Positions 8,337 to 16,271 of a stretch of 20,742 nt of DNA are shown here, one piece after another. A program made the translations under genes and the position numbers. The notes under the pieces were generated by a model that was not told the origin of the DNA, did not search any database, and saw nothing but the letters and a program-made list of their open reading frames with translations. The DNA is taken from positions 1 to 20,742 of the forward strand of contig CABQKC010000031.1 in the NCBI GenBank assembly GCA_902464635.1, read 5' to 3'. Source of the DNA: an uncultured Caryophanales bacterium. Lineage in GTDB: Bacteria; Bacillota_I; Bacilli_A; RFN20; CAG-826. Every line of letters starts with the position of its first letter. The first letter of the stretch is position 1.

Positions 8337-8354
8337 TATACCCGTTAAGATATA
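8337..8354. promoter_or_regulatory. HipB operator O3 (degenerate)
   Basis: TATACC, six spacer bases, then GATATA. This is one mismatch away from the perfect TATACC-N6-GGTATA seen at the two neighbouring sites. Its centre (8345.5) is exactly 41 bp from the next operator. It lies in the hipB leader just before the ribosome site. Confidence 0.6.
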
Positions 8355-8375
8355 AAATCCATATCATTTATACTT

Positions 8376-8403
8376 ATTATACCTTAAAGGGTATATAATA
8401 CAA
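8376..8403 (-). promoter_or_regulatory. hipBST promoter
   Basis: On the minus strand TTGTAT (8403-8398), 16 bp of spacer, then TATAAT (8381-8376). The 18-bp operator at 8378-8395 fills the spacer and covers most of the -10 box, so repressor binding would exclude RNA polymerase. Predicted transcription starts near 8369, leaving a leader of about 48 bases. Confidence 0.65.
8378..8395. promoter_or_regulatory. HipB operator O2 (perfect half-sites)
   Basis: TATACC-TTAAAG-GGTATA, with perfect 6-base half-sites and a 6-base spacer. It sits between the -35 and -10 boxes of the hipBST promoter. The half-sites resemble the TATCC/GGATA half-sites of the E. coli HipB operator, but with a shorter spacer. 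Confidence 0.75.
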
Positions 8404-8418
8404 TCATTTTAGCAATAT

Positions 8419-8436
8419 TATACCCTAAAAGGTATA
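8419..8436. promoter_or_regulatory. HipB operator O1 (perfect half-sites)
   Basis: TATACC-CTAAAA-GGTATA, again perfect half-sites with N6. It is centred at 8427.5, exactly 41 bp upstream of the promoter operator relative to hipBST transcription. Confidence 0.75.
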
Positions 8437-8573
8437 AAAACTTGTAAAATCAAAAGAGAATAAATTAGCCATGACCTTAAATATCATTGTTTTTGCATAT
8501 GTCGCATCGAAGAAAGATATATTGTTTGCTCTTAAAATTTATTAGTCGAACTAAAACGGATTAACATAATAAG

Positions 8574-9032
8574 TTATTTATGCGTTGTCCCTGTTTTAAT
8601 TTCGTATAAAGAAAACAAATATAATGCAGACTGACCGTAAAGGCCGGTTTCGTCATCATCTAATAAATCGACTACCCTCGAATTATAGAATTTATCTCTG
8701 GCATCTTGTATGCCTAACTTATAATTTTCAGCTATTAATTCAATGGTTTTATAAGCAATTATCGTTTTAGAAATGTCATGTGGGAGAGACTCCGGACAAT
8801 CCGCGTTATATCTACCTCCTGTTCTTTTTGATATGTATTCATTAATCGAATATATAGACATGCCATGTAGATCTTCGTAATCATCTATTAATTCCTGCAA
8901 GATGCCTTTTCTACTTAGAAGATTATATATAGATTTTGAACTTTCTTTTGTGGCAGAGGCGTATTGTTTGATGCACATAACTAAAAACCTGTTGATATCC
9001 ATATCGGTTTTGTTGATAGTCACTTTTTCCAT
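8574..9032 (-). CDS. DUF3791-like protein, possible antitoxin
   Basis: The 152-residue protein has an N-terminal half (residues about 10-70) matching the DUF3791 pattern: CIKQYASATKESSKSIYNLL, then GILQELIDDYEDLHG and a short INEYISKR tail. The C-terminal half carries YNSRVVDLLDDDETGLYGQS followed by ALYLFSLYE, a motif I associate with proteins found beside DUF3791 genes. DUF3791 proteins often neighbour DUF3990 or other putative toxins. No toxin-like gene overlaps it here; the next genes are the helicase upstream and HipBST downstream. There is no clear Shine-Dalgarno before the ATG. The family call is from memory of the pattern, and the antitoxin role is inference. Confidence 0.6.
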   Translation of the reverse strand: MEKVTINKTDMDINRFLVMCIKQYASATKESSKSIYNLLSRKGILQELIDDYEDLHGMSIYSINEYISKRTGGRYNADCPESLPHDISKTIIAYKTIELIAENYKLGIQDARDKFYNSRVVDLLDDDETGLYGQSALYLFSLYEIKTGTTHK

Positions 9033-9154
9033 AGCGTTATTTTAACAGGTAGCAAATTTACATAAATTAAAAATAAAACTTTGTAGGTGCTAACAATACT
9101 TTAAACTCATAGAAAACAACTACATGTCCTTAACGGATTTATAAATCATGTTAT

Positions 9155-11917
9155 CTAACTAAGGTGTTTTTCTGGAACTTGGAAATCAAACCTATATTCT
9201 TCATCTACTTCATGATCAAGTTCTATATCAAACATCAATGTAGGCTTATCATCGTTTTGACTATCTCTACAGTTGGTGAATTTCCCTGTTCCAAAATAAG
9301 TGAAAGGAAGAACAATCCCGTCTTCTTCATCGACTTTTCTAACAAATAAATGGACTATTTTTGTTGCAAGCAGTTTCTTTCCTTCTGCATTATCTTTAGT
9401 CGTTTTATTAACGGATTCCCATTGGAAAATAGAAGGGGAGAGGAATTTATCTTTATAATCGAAATTACCTTTTGCCACTTTGTCCTTTTCTAATCCGACG
9501 AAGAAATATGTAATTTTATTTTTCGTATTATATTTAGTACCTTGCATATAGGAATATTGCTTTCTATCGATTTCCATCATGATTTTGTCTTTTTGGTAAT
9601 TGCCATACATCTTGAATGGACCTTCAAAATCACCAAATTCATTCTCATATCTCTCTAATCCGTATTCTAATAAATCAACAAGGAAATCTTCAAAAGCAGT
9701 TCCTTTTCCCTTTTCGTAATTCAATTTATATGGGTTTGAATTAATTATCACTTTTCTTGAAATTAGATTATCGACAGCAGTTTTAAGGCTATATGGGTTA
9801 ACTCTTTTATATTCTTTGGTTAATAAATCGAAATCAATTTGGCTATCTAAAACTTGTTTGATAATCAAATATTCTTCCCTTCTAGTTAACGGCAATAAAT
9901 CAGAAATGACTTCTAATAATCTAATCTCAGATTCATTAAATAAAGGAACGTCTTCCCCGATATTTTTTAAGAAGTTGTAATAAGAATAATTCTTTTTACC
10001 CTTCATTTTCGCTTTCAAAAATCTTAATAAATCCGGGGCACAATCGCTATTTAGATAATCCATGTGGCTAGGATATCTTTTTTCTGCTAGGTATTTTTTA
10101 AAACTAAAGTAGTCTGATCTTAAACGGAATGCTGTATTGAAGTTCGTGTTTTCAATATGTTTAAGTATTTCTTCTTTTGAACGTTCATCAAAATGGATTT
10201 CTACTCCAGGCAATCCTAGGTCTTTAAAATCATTTCTAACTAAAGAAGAAAGAAGTGCCTTTTCTAAAACAGTTGAACTAGATAATGAACCTAAACCAAG
10301 CGCGATTTGGGTGGATCTGTCATAACTATTCCCAATGAAATCAAGAACAGTTAGATGGTCCTTTCCTTTATATTTTCTTAATCCTCTTCCTAATTGTTGG
10401 ATGAATATGGTTTGGGATTCGGTTGGTCTTAAAAACAAAACCATGTTGACCGAAGGAAGGTCTACTCCTTCATTGAGGATGTCAACTGCAAAGATTATCT
10501 CTGAATCGTTATTGTCATCTGCTAAATCTTCGAATGCTTTAGACCTTTCACCCGTATTGTTTTCACCCGTTAAATAAGTTGTATGGTAGCCAAGTCCATC
10601 CATTTGTAGAGACATTTCTCTAGCGTGATCAATGCTTCTACAAAATCCTATGGCCTTTAGTTTTCCTTCTGGTCTATGTTTTTCGATTTGATTAGAGATG
10701 AATTGTATATGGCTATCATCTTTAAAATAATTCTTTAGGAAGTTCACCTTTTCTTTATCAGAATAATCAATCATCTCATCCCTGACTGCGAAATATTTAA
10801 ATGGTACAACTAGGTCATTATTGATTGCATCTCTTAATCTTAATTCATAAGGAACGACATAATTAAATATTGCAAATACATCTTGCTTATCCATTCTTTC
10901 AGGCGTTGCGGTTAATCCTAATAGGAAAGCAGGGGTAAAGTAATTTAGTATTTTTTCGTAAGTTGTATTAGTAATGTGGTGGCATTCATCAAAGATAATG
11001 TAATCAAAATTATTTGGATTAAATGAATCTAGGTGAGTTGCCATCATTGTATTGGTTGCGAATATAAAATCGGCATCAAGATTCTTTTCTTGCCCTGTAA
11101 ATAATCCATAAGTTCTAGTAGATCCAAATATCTTTTCAAATGTCTTTTTGGCATCGTTAAGGATGGTGTCCCTATGGACAACAAAAAGTAGTCGTTTTGC
11201 ATTGAAATTATAGGCATCAAAAGCTGCTAAAAATGTCTTTCCTGAAGCGGTGGCTGCTATTATCAAGGCTCTTTTTTCGCCCATGTCGCGATATCTTCTA
11301 ATTTCTTTTAATGCTGCTTTTTGCATCGCATTTGGGACTACTTTTATTTGATTATATCCATAATCCATGTCCCATCTTTCAATTGCATATTCTATCTGAG
11401 TGGTATATTTCTTTATTATTTCTTCACTTAATGGATTTGTTTTATTCCAAAGAGAATCAAATTCAAGCAAGGCTTCGTTAATGATTTTATCTTCCTTGTT
11501 CCTAGTTAAAGAAACATTCCATTCGATATTTTTTAACAAGGCAAATCTAGTTATATTGCTTGAACCTACTAGGAATTCATAACCATTCTTTGTCTGAAAG
11601 ATATATCCCTTCGTATGGAAGCCATTATCTTCAAATGAATTAAAGTCTAAATGACATGAAAAATTAGGATATGTCTCCATCCATTTCTTGAATATTCTTA
11701 ATGATGGTATATCAGTAAAGTTTTGGTATGTTGAAGTTATTATGCGACCTTTAACACCTCTATTTAAGGCGCTTTCTATTTCTTTTTGGATTAATTTTAG
11801 TCCTGCCTCTTTTATAAAACTTACAGTCAATGAAAAGGAAGAACATTTATTAAAACAGTCTCTTAGTCTTTGCAAAAATGTATAGTTAGAATAATTGGTC
11901 AAGAACGATTCTTTCAT
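9155..11917 (-). CDS. PLD-nuclease / superfamily 2 helicase / DUF3427 protein, candidate defence gene
   Basis: The 920-residue protein has three parts. An N-terminal phospholipase-D-like nuclease module shows HTK (H101, K103) and GSSN (118-121). A superfamily 2 helicase core shows Walker A AATASGKTF (221-229), DECHH (310-314), TATP (336-339) and motif VI QQLGRGLRK (507-515). A long C-terminal DUF3427-type region ends with HLFVRKV...GIVLPFTYFGTG. This architecture is widespread in bacteria and fits a nucleic-acid translocase coupled to a nuclease, as in several restriction-like systems. The PLD module has one HxK half-site, so two chains may combine to form an active site. The gene lies at the upstream end of the defence-rich block. 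No Shine-Dalgarno is obvious before the ATG. The domain call is strong; the defence role is inferred. Confidence 0.85.
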   Translation of the reverse strand: MKESFLTNYSNYTFLQRLRDCFNKCSSFSLTVSFIKEAGLKLIQKEIESALNRGVKGRIITSTYQNFTDIPSLRIFKKWMETYPNFSCHLDFNSFEDNGFHTKGYIFQTKNGYEFLVGSSNITRFALLKNIEWNVSLTRNKEDKIINEALLEFDSLWNKTNPLSEEIIKKYTTQIEYAIERWDMDYGYNQIKVVPNAMQKAALKEIRRYRDMGEKRALIIAATASGKTFLAAFDAYNFNAKRLLFVVHRDTILNDAKKTFEKIFGSTRTYGLFTGQEKNLDADFIFATNTMMATHLDSFNPNNFDYIIFDECHHITNTTYEKILNYFTPAFLLGLTATPERMDKQDVFAIFNYVVPYELRLRDAINNDLVVPFKYFAVRDEMIDYSDKEKVNFLKNYFKDDSHIQFISNQIEKHRPEGKLKAIGFCRSIDHAREMSLQMDGLGYHTTYLTGENNTGERSKAFEDLADDNNDSEIIFAVDILNEGVDLPSVNMVLFLRPTESQTIFIQQLGRGLRKYKGKDHLTVLDFIGNSYDRSTQIALGLGSLSSSTVLEKALLSSLVRNDFKDLGLPGVEIHFDERSKEEILKHIENTNFNTAFRLRSDYFSFKKYLAEKRYPSHMDYLNSDCAPDLLRFLKAKMKGKKNYSYYNFLKNIGEDVPLFNESEIRLLEVISDLLPLTRREEYLIIKQVLDSQIDFDLLTKEYKRVNPYSLKTAVDNLISRKVIINSNPYKLNYEKGKGTAFEDFLVDLLEYGLERYENEFGDFEGPFKMYGNYQKDKIMMEIDRKQYSYMQGTKYNTKNKITYFFVGLEKDKVAKGNFDYKDKFLSPSIFQWESVNKTTKDNAEGKKLLATKIVHLFVRKVDEEDGIVLPFTYFGTGKFTNCRDSQNDDKPTLMFDIELDHEVDEEYRFDFQVPEKHLS

Positions 11918-11977
11918 GTCGTCAAGCTTACCAGATTGCTTTTGATTTTAAAAGATCGCTAGGGTAATAATTTTTTG

Positions 11978-12047
11978 GTTTGTGTACCTATTTTTGTCAA
12001 TTTGATATACTGTAGTATATTATTTTGGCTATTTTAGGTACACAAAC
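11978..12047. repeat. 70-bp two-layer palindrome in the divergent intergenic region
   Basis: Perfect 13-base outer arms, GTTTGTGTACCTA (11978-11990) and TAGGTACACAAAC (12035-12047), enclose an inner palindrome ATATACTGTAGTATAT (12005-12020) with 7-base arms. Both share the same centre, 12012.5. The element lies in the 333-bp gap between the divergent helicase and phosphorylase genes. A possible plus-strand promoter overlaps it: TTGTCA (11994-11999), 16 bp, TATATT (12016-12021). The rest of the gap (12048-12250) holds only a GAGG ribosome site at 12241-12244 that I can name. Confidence 0.7.
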
Positions 12048-12250
12048 AAGTTTGGAAAGACATCTTTAAAATAGACTCTTTATCTAATTCATGACAGGAG
12101 ATTTATCAAGTATCAAAGAAGTACATTTTGTGATTAATTTTTGAATGATTTCTAGTTTTGCCTTGTCTAAATAGATTTTGTTTCTTCTTCTAATTATTAT
12201 TAAGAAAACGGAAAGGCTTACACTTTGGCTTTCTATTAACGAGGTTAATT

Positions 12251-14617
12251 ATGGAAAATAGAGATGATGTAAAATCGTTTTATGAATTTGATGATGCAAA
12301 TAACGAAATAGTATTTCATCGTCATGATATGCCGACACCTTGGATGAATTACCTTACAAATGGGGTGTTTTATACAATGATTAGTCAGGCTGGTGGCAAT
12401 TTAAGTTGGTATAAATCTCCAGCCATTTGGCGTATTGGTCGTTACGGTTTCTTTAATTTACCAACCGATAAACAAGGCTTATTCGTCTATATAAAAGATT
12501 TATCCACTGGCAAGGTTTGGAACCCTAATGTTATTCCAACTGATGAAAAGCTAGATTTTTTTGAATCACGTCATGGATTAGGATATACAAAATTCATCGC
12601 TGAAAAAGATGGGGTTAGAGTTAGTCTAATCGCCTTTGTTGGAAAAGATAACGCCCTTATTTATAAGATAAATGTAGTCTCTAGTTCCTCTAGAAAGATA
12701 CAAGTATTCGTTGCTAAGGAAATGGGCAACATGGAATATATCCGTGAAGCCCAGTGGCAATGTTATACAAAGCAATCTAATGACATCTATTACAATAAAA
12801 AAGAAGATGCCCTTGTCTATAATTACTTTATAGATTGCCAGCCTCGTCCAGACGAAACTCCAGACGTATTTTTGACTTCAACATTGCCTTCTTCTTCTTA
12901 TTGCGGGGTCAGGAAGCACTTTTTAGGTGCCTATAGAGATTTATCCAACCCTATTTCAATCGAGCTAGGGAAGTGCCCTAACACGGAATTAAAGGGTGGG
13001 GAAGGTATTTTTGCTTTTTCTTATGAGCTGGATTTAAAAGCAAACAAAGAAGAAACTTTTGCCATAACCCTTGGGACTATTGAACAAAAAGAAAACCAAG
13101 ACGAAGCAATCCATAAATATAAATCCATTGAATACATTAATTCATTAAAGAGTGGCGTGAAAAAGAAATGGGATATTAGAAGAAGCCGTTTCAATGTCAA
13201 AACAAATGATCCTGATTTAGACCGTATGGTCAATGTCTGGACCCCATATCAAGCCTATGTCAATTTCTTAGTATGCCGCAATATTTCTTTCTATGCGACT
13301 GGAACTATTCGTGGCTATGGAATACGTGATACTTCCCAAGATTCACTTAGCGCTGTCTTAAATGATTATGAACTAGCCTTAAACCGCATCAAGGAAGTCA
13401 TGAGTGAGCAATACAAAGAAGGAAAGACCACTCACCGTTATTACCATATCGAAAATAAGAAATCTGATATTAGCGATCGTAGCGATGACCATCTTTGGAT
13501 GATTTATACCATTTATGAACTTATCAATGAAAAAGGCGATACTTCGTTCTTGAATGATATTGTGCCTTATTATGATGGGGGCAGTGGAACTATTTTAGAA
13601 CATTTAAAAGCTTCTATTGAATATACAAAAAATCACATAGGGGAACATGGAATCCCATTGATGTTAGGTAGTGACTGGAATGATTGCCTTAATACCGTAT
13701 GCAAGAAAGGCAAAGGGGAATCGGTCATGGCGGCTGAACAATATGTCTTAGCCTGCAAGATGATGGCGGATATCTTATCTATTATAGGGGAAGATGGTTC
13801 TTATTATTCTTCTTTAGCAGAAAGCCAATCCCGTGTCCTTAACGAAGATATGTATGAAGATGATCATTATATACGTGCATTTACTGATTCAGGTGTACGT
13901 ATCGGCGGGAAGAATGAAAAATGTGCTAGATACTGGATTAATTCTAATTCCTGGGCCATTTATAGCGGGGTGGCTGATGAAGAAAGAGGGAATGCTATAT
14001 TAGATTCAATGTTAAAATATAATCTAACTGATTATGGGCTTGCCATACAGTATCCACCTCTAGTAAGAGATTATCCAACTAGAGAAGAAGAAATATCTTT
14101 TGCTACTCCTGGAATTGGGGAAAACGGAGGTATTTTCTGCCACGCGAATACTTGGGCAATCATAGCTTTTTCTATGATGAACAGGGCTGATGATGCCTAT
14201 AAGGTTTATAGCAATATGATGCCTCACCATATCGTTAATAAAATAGGTGTAGATGCCTATAGCGCAGAACCTTATATTTATCCATCAAATATACGTGCCC
14301 CGTATGTAGATCGTGGAGGGGAAGCTGGTGTTAGCTGGCTAACTGGAACTGCTACATGGATGAATATTGCCCTTTCTCAATATGTATTTGGAATTAAACC
14401 AACATACGAAGGGTTATCGATTAATCCAAAATTACCAAGTCATATAAAGGAAGCGGATGTCGAAAGAATATATCGCGACACAAAATATGTGATACATGTA
14501 GTTAATAAGGGTCATAAAAATAAATTCCCAACCCTTTTAGTTAATGGGGAAAAGATAGAAGGACATATCGTTTCTTCTAATGAAAAAATAGTAAATGTAA
14601 CTTGTATCTGCGAGTAG
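12251..14617 (+). CDS. GH94 family glycoside phosphorylase
   Basis: The 788-residue enzyme shows the GH94 landmarks. These are an N-terminal beta-sandwich opening with PTPWMNYLTNG, GYGIRDTSQD (355-364), DRSDDHLW (409-416), LGSDWNDCLN (472-481) with the catalytic acid at D478, and ENGGIFCHANTWAI (624-637). GH94 enzymes reversibly phosphorolyse beta-linked disaccharides such as cellobiose, chitobiose or cellobionate, yielding a sugar-1-phosphate and a free acceptor. The length fits single disaccharide phosphorylases and not the much longer oligoglucan types. The exact substrate cannot be read by eye. It should be cytoplasmic (no signal peptide). GAGG precedes the ATG by 6 bases. The SGNH gene follows after 11 bp. 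No transporter lies in the window. Confidence 0.88.
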   Translation: MENRDDVKSFYEFDDANNEIVFHRHDMPTPWMNYLTNGVFYTMISQAGGNLSWYKSPAIWRIGRYGFFNLPTDKQGLFVYIKDLSTGKVWNPNVIPTDEKLDFFESRHGLGYTKFIAEKDGVRVSLIAFVGKDNALIYKINVVSSSSRKIQVFVAKEMGNMEYIREAQWQCYTKQSNDIYYNKKEDALVYNYFIDCQPRPDETPDVFLTSTLPSSSYCGVRKHFLGAYRDLSNPISIELGKCPNTELKGGEGIFAFSYELDLKANKEETFAITLGTIEQKENQDEAIHKYKSIEYINSLKSGVKKKWDIRRSRFNVKTNDPDLDRMVNVWTPYQAYVNFLVCRNISFYATGTIRGYGIRDTSQDSLSAVLNDYELALNRIKEVMSEQYKEGKTTHRYYHIENKKSDISDRSDDHLWMIYTIYELINEKGDTSFLNDIVPYYDGGSGTILEHLKASIEYTKNHIGEHGIPLMLGSDWNDCLNTVCKKGKGESVMAAEQYVLACKMMADILSIIGEDGSYYSSLAESQSRVLNEDMYEDDHYIRAFTDSGVRIGGKNEKCARYWINSNSWAIYSGVADEERGNAILDSMLKYNLTDYGLAIQYPPLVRDYPTREEEISFATPGIGENGGIFCHANTWAIIAFSMMNRADDAYKVYSNMMPHHIVNKIGVDAYSAEPYIYPSNIRAPYVDRGGEAGVSWLTGTATWMNIALSQYVFGIKPTYEGLSINPKLPSHIKEADVERIYRDTKYVIHVVNKGHKNKFPTLLVNGEKIEGHIVSSNEKIVNVTCICE

Positions 14618-14628
14618 TGAGGAATTTT

Positions 14629-15246
14629 ATGTTAAAAATCAATTTTCTAGGTGACTCAATTACAGCAGGGGCACTTGCTAGTAAGGAAGAAAATAATTTT
14701 GTTAGCCTTGTAGGGAAAACTAATCACGCCATTACACGTAATTACGGTATTGGGGGTACTAGGATTGCAAAAGCAATGCATCCATCGTTAGATCCTAGAT
14801 GTGACGCTTATTTTGCCTCACGAGTTTCTTCAATGGACAATGACGCCGACTATATTTTTGTTTTCGGTGGCACTAATGATTATGGACATGGTAGTGCTCC
14901 TTTTGGCAAGCTTGGCGATAAAACTGCCGATACTTTCTTTGGGGCGATCGATGACTTAATCAATGAATTGCTTAAATATTACAAGAAGGAACAAATCATT
15001 TTCATGATTCCTTTATATAGAATTGATGAAACTTCTTGTAACGAACATCCTTTATCCGATTTCCGTGCTGCTATAGAACAAGTAGTTAATTTTTACGGTA
15101 TAAAGATATTGGATTTAAAAGATAAGATGGGGGTTACTAAAGATAATCCCTATATTGCTGATGGATTGCATCCAAATGATTTAGGACATCGTTATTTAGC
15201 AGAATTAATAAGCGAATATATTCAAAATACTTTATTAAATAACTGA
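14629..15246 (+). CDS. SGNH/GDSL-family hydrolase (esterase-like)
   Basis: The 205-residue protein has block I FLGDSITAG (Ser10), NYGIGG, block III GGTNDYG (N83) and block V DGLHPND (D178, H181), the full SGNH catalytic set. Family members cleave acyl or acetyl esters from sugars, lipids or other compounds. Next to a GH94 phosphorylase, a carbohydrate deacetylase role is plausible but inferred. No signal peptide is visible. A longer frame begins at a TTG at 14602 inside the phosphorylase gene. I prefer the ATG at 14629 because GAGGA (14619-14623) lies 5 bases upstream and the GDS motif then sits at the usual distance from the N-terminus. Confidence 0.88.
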   Translation: MLKINFLGDSITAGALASKEENNFVSLVGKTNHAITRNYGIGGTRIAKAMHPSLDPRCDAYFASRVSSMDNDADYIFVFGGTNDYGHGSAPFGKLGDKTADTFFGAIDDLINELLKYYKKEQIIFMIPLYRIDETSCNEHPLSDFRAAIEQVVNFYGIKILDLKDKMGVTKDNPYIADGLHPNDLGHRYLAELISEYIQNTLLNN

Positions 15247-15249
15247 GTA

Positions 15250-15552
15250 TTATTCGTATTTGATTTTCTTTATATAAAGCAAATTAGAAGGATCTCCTGT
15301 ATCGTAGGCGTAGAGGTAATCATCGTTTTCGCCACCTTCAATTTTATTAACTACATCAATGTTTAGTTTCTGCTCTAGGTATTCTTTGACGTAGATTTCT
15401 GCATCTTCAATTTCTATAAATTCCGTTAATATGGTTTCTCCTAGAAAAATCATGTAATTAGCTTTGTCTCTACCGTGTCTATCTTCGTAATGAGGCGTAT
15501 CTATTTCGTGGAAGGGCCTAACTACAATATCCGGATTGCTAGACCAATGCAA
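15250..15552 (-). CDS. Hypothetical 100-residue protein, displaced from its operon by an IS200 element
   Basis: I do not recognise this small acidic protein. It has no membrane segment or known motif. The only usual start in the clean part of the frame is a TTG at 15552, with no convincing Shine-Dalgarno. The open frame continues upstream across the IS boundary without a stop for at least a dozen codons, but that sequence belongs to the IS element. Conceptual removal of the IS places it 7 bases after the stop of the metallophosphoesterase gene, so it was probably the third gene of that operon. A minus-strand terminator in the IS now separates them. It may still be intact, may depend on a promoter in the IS, or may be silent. 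Confidence 0.5.
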   Translation of the reverse strand: MHWSSNPDIVVRPFHEIDTPHYEDRHGRDKANYMIFLGETILTEFIEIEDAEIYVKEYLEQKLNIDVVNKIEGGENDDYLYAYDTGDPSNLLYIKKIKYE

Positions 15553-15647
15553 TTCACTTCTATTTATCGGCCAGCGTGCAAGCGGTGGACGTAAATAAAA
15601 CCGCCTCTTATAGGGGCGAGAAATGAAGAAGCGGAAGCGTTGGGCAC

Positions 15648-15716
15648 ATAATAAAAACTCCTTTGGTATAATAGGACACGTTCAGTTGCCTTGTCATAGA
15701 AAGGAGTTTTTATTAT
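15648..15716 (+). promoter_or_regulatory. 17-bp perfect inverted repeat that can sequester the tnpA ribosome site
   Basis: The left arm (15648-15664) is perfectly complementary to the right arm (15700-15716). The right arm contains the ribosome site AAAGGAG (15700-15706) and the first two bases of the ATG. An extended -10 promoter, TGGTATAAT (15664-15672), overlaps the inner edge of the left arm. A transcript starting near 15679 would therefore contain only the right arm, while read-through RNA would contain both. Confidence 0.8.
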
Positions 15717-16182
15717 GCCACATAAGAATGATGACGAAAGTAGTCTATCACATACCAGGTGGAATTGTCAGTACCACATAGTGTTTACCCCGAAATATCG
15801 CAGAAAAGCGATATATGCAAAACTTCGTGCCGACATTGGAAGGTACATAAGGAGGCTATGCGCCTATAAGGGGGTGGAAATCGTCGAAGCGCACGCGATG
15901 CCTGACCACATTCACATGCTCGTCAAGATACCACCCAAGATAAGTGTGTCATCCTTCATGGGATATCTCAAAGGGAAAAGCAGCCTTGTCATCTTTGACG
16001 AGCATGCGAACCTAAAGTATAACTACGGAAGCAGGCACTTCTGGTCAGAAGGCTACTATGTTTCGACCGTAGGTCTAAACAAGAAGACAATCCAGAACTA
16101 CATCAGGAACCAGGAATTGGAGGATCGCCTCCAAGACAAGAAGTCGGTGAAGGAGTACAAGGACCCGTTTACGGGTAAGTAA
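15715..16182 (+). CDS. tnpA: IS200/IS605-family Y1 transposase TnpA
   Basis: The 155-residue protein has the HUH motif in AMPDHIHMLVK (H65 and H67) and the single catalytic tyrosine in IQNYIRNQE (Y129). It also has the N-terminal CQYHIVFTPKYRR signature of IS200-type enzymes. These proteins act as dimers on single-stranded DNA, cutting at hairpin ends and joining through a 5' phosphotyrosine. All catalytic residues are present, so the element may be active. Codon use is more GC-rich than in the neighbours, showing transfer. The start ATG and ribosome site lie inside a 17-bp hairpin arm. Confidence 0.95.
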   Translation: MPHKNDDESSLSHTRWNCQYHIVFTPKYRRKAIYAKLRADIGRYIRRLCAYKGVEIVEAHAMPDHIHMLVKIPPKISVSSFMGYLKGKSSLVIFDEHANLKYNYGSRHFWSEGYYVSTVGLNKKTIQNYIRNQELEDRLQDKKSVKEYKDPFTGK

Positions 16183-16207
16183 GGGTGACAAAGGCAACTG
16201 GGCAATT

Positions 16208-16230
16208 AAAAAAGCAGCATGATTGCTGCT
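16208..16230 (-). terminator. Minus-strand terminator in the right end of the IS
   Basis: AGCAGCA (16213-16219) and TGCTGCT (16224-16230) form a 7-bp stem with a 4-base loop. On the minus strand it is followed by a run of U residues (16213-16208). It would stop transcription coming from the metallophosphoesterase gene before it reaches the 15250-15552 gene. Confidence 0.65.
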
Positions 16231-16271
16231 GCCCGTACCATGTCTTGGAGACATATGAGCAAAACCACGCC

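Noticed and set aside
11978..12047. Invertible promoter switch flanked by 13-bp inverted repeats
   Set aside because: The enclosed 44 bp is itself nearly symmetric and very short for an invertible segment, and no recombinase gene is nearby. An operator or cruciform fits better.
12180..12230. Catabolite repression (cre) site upstream of the GH94 gene
   Set aside because: AAAACGGAAAGGCTTAC-like bases give only a partial match to the cre consensus, too weak to report.
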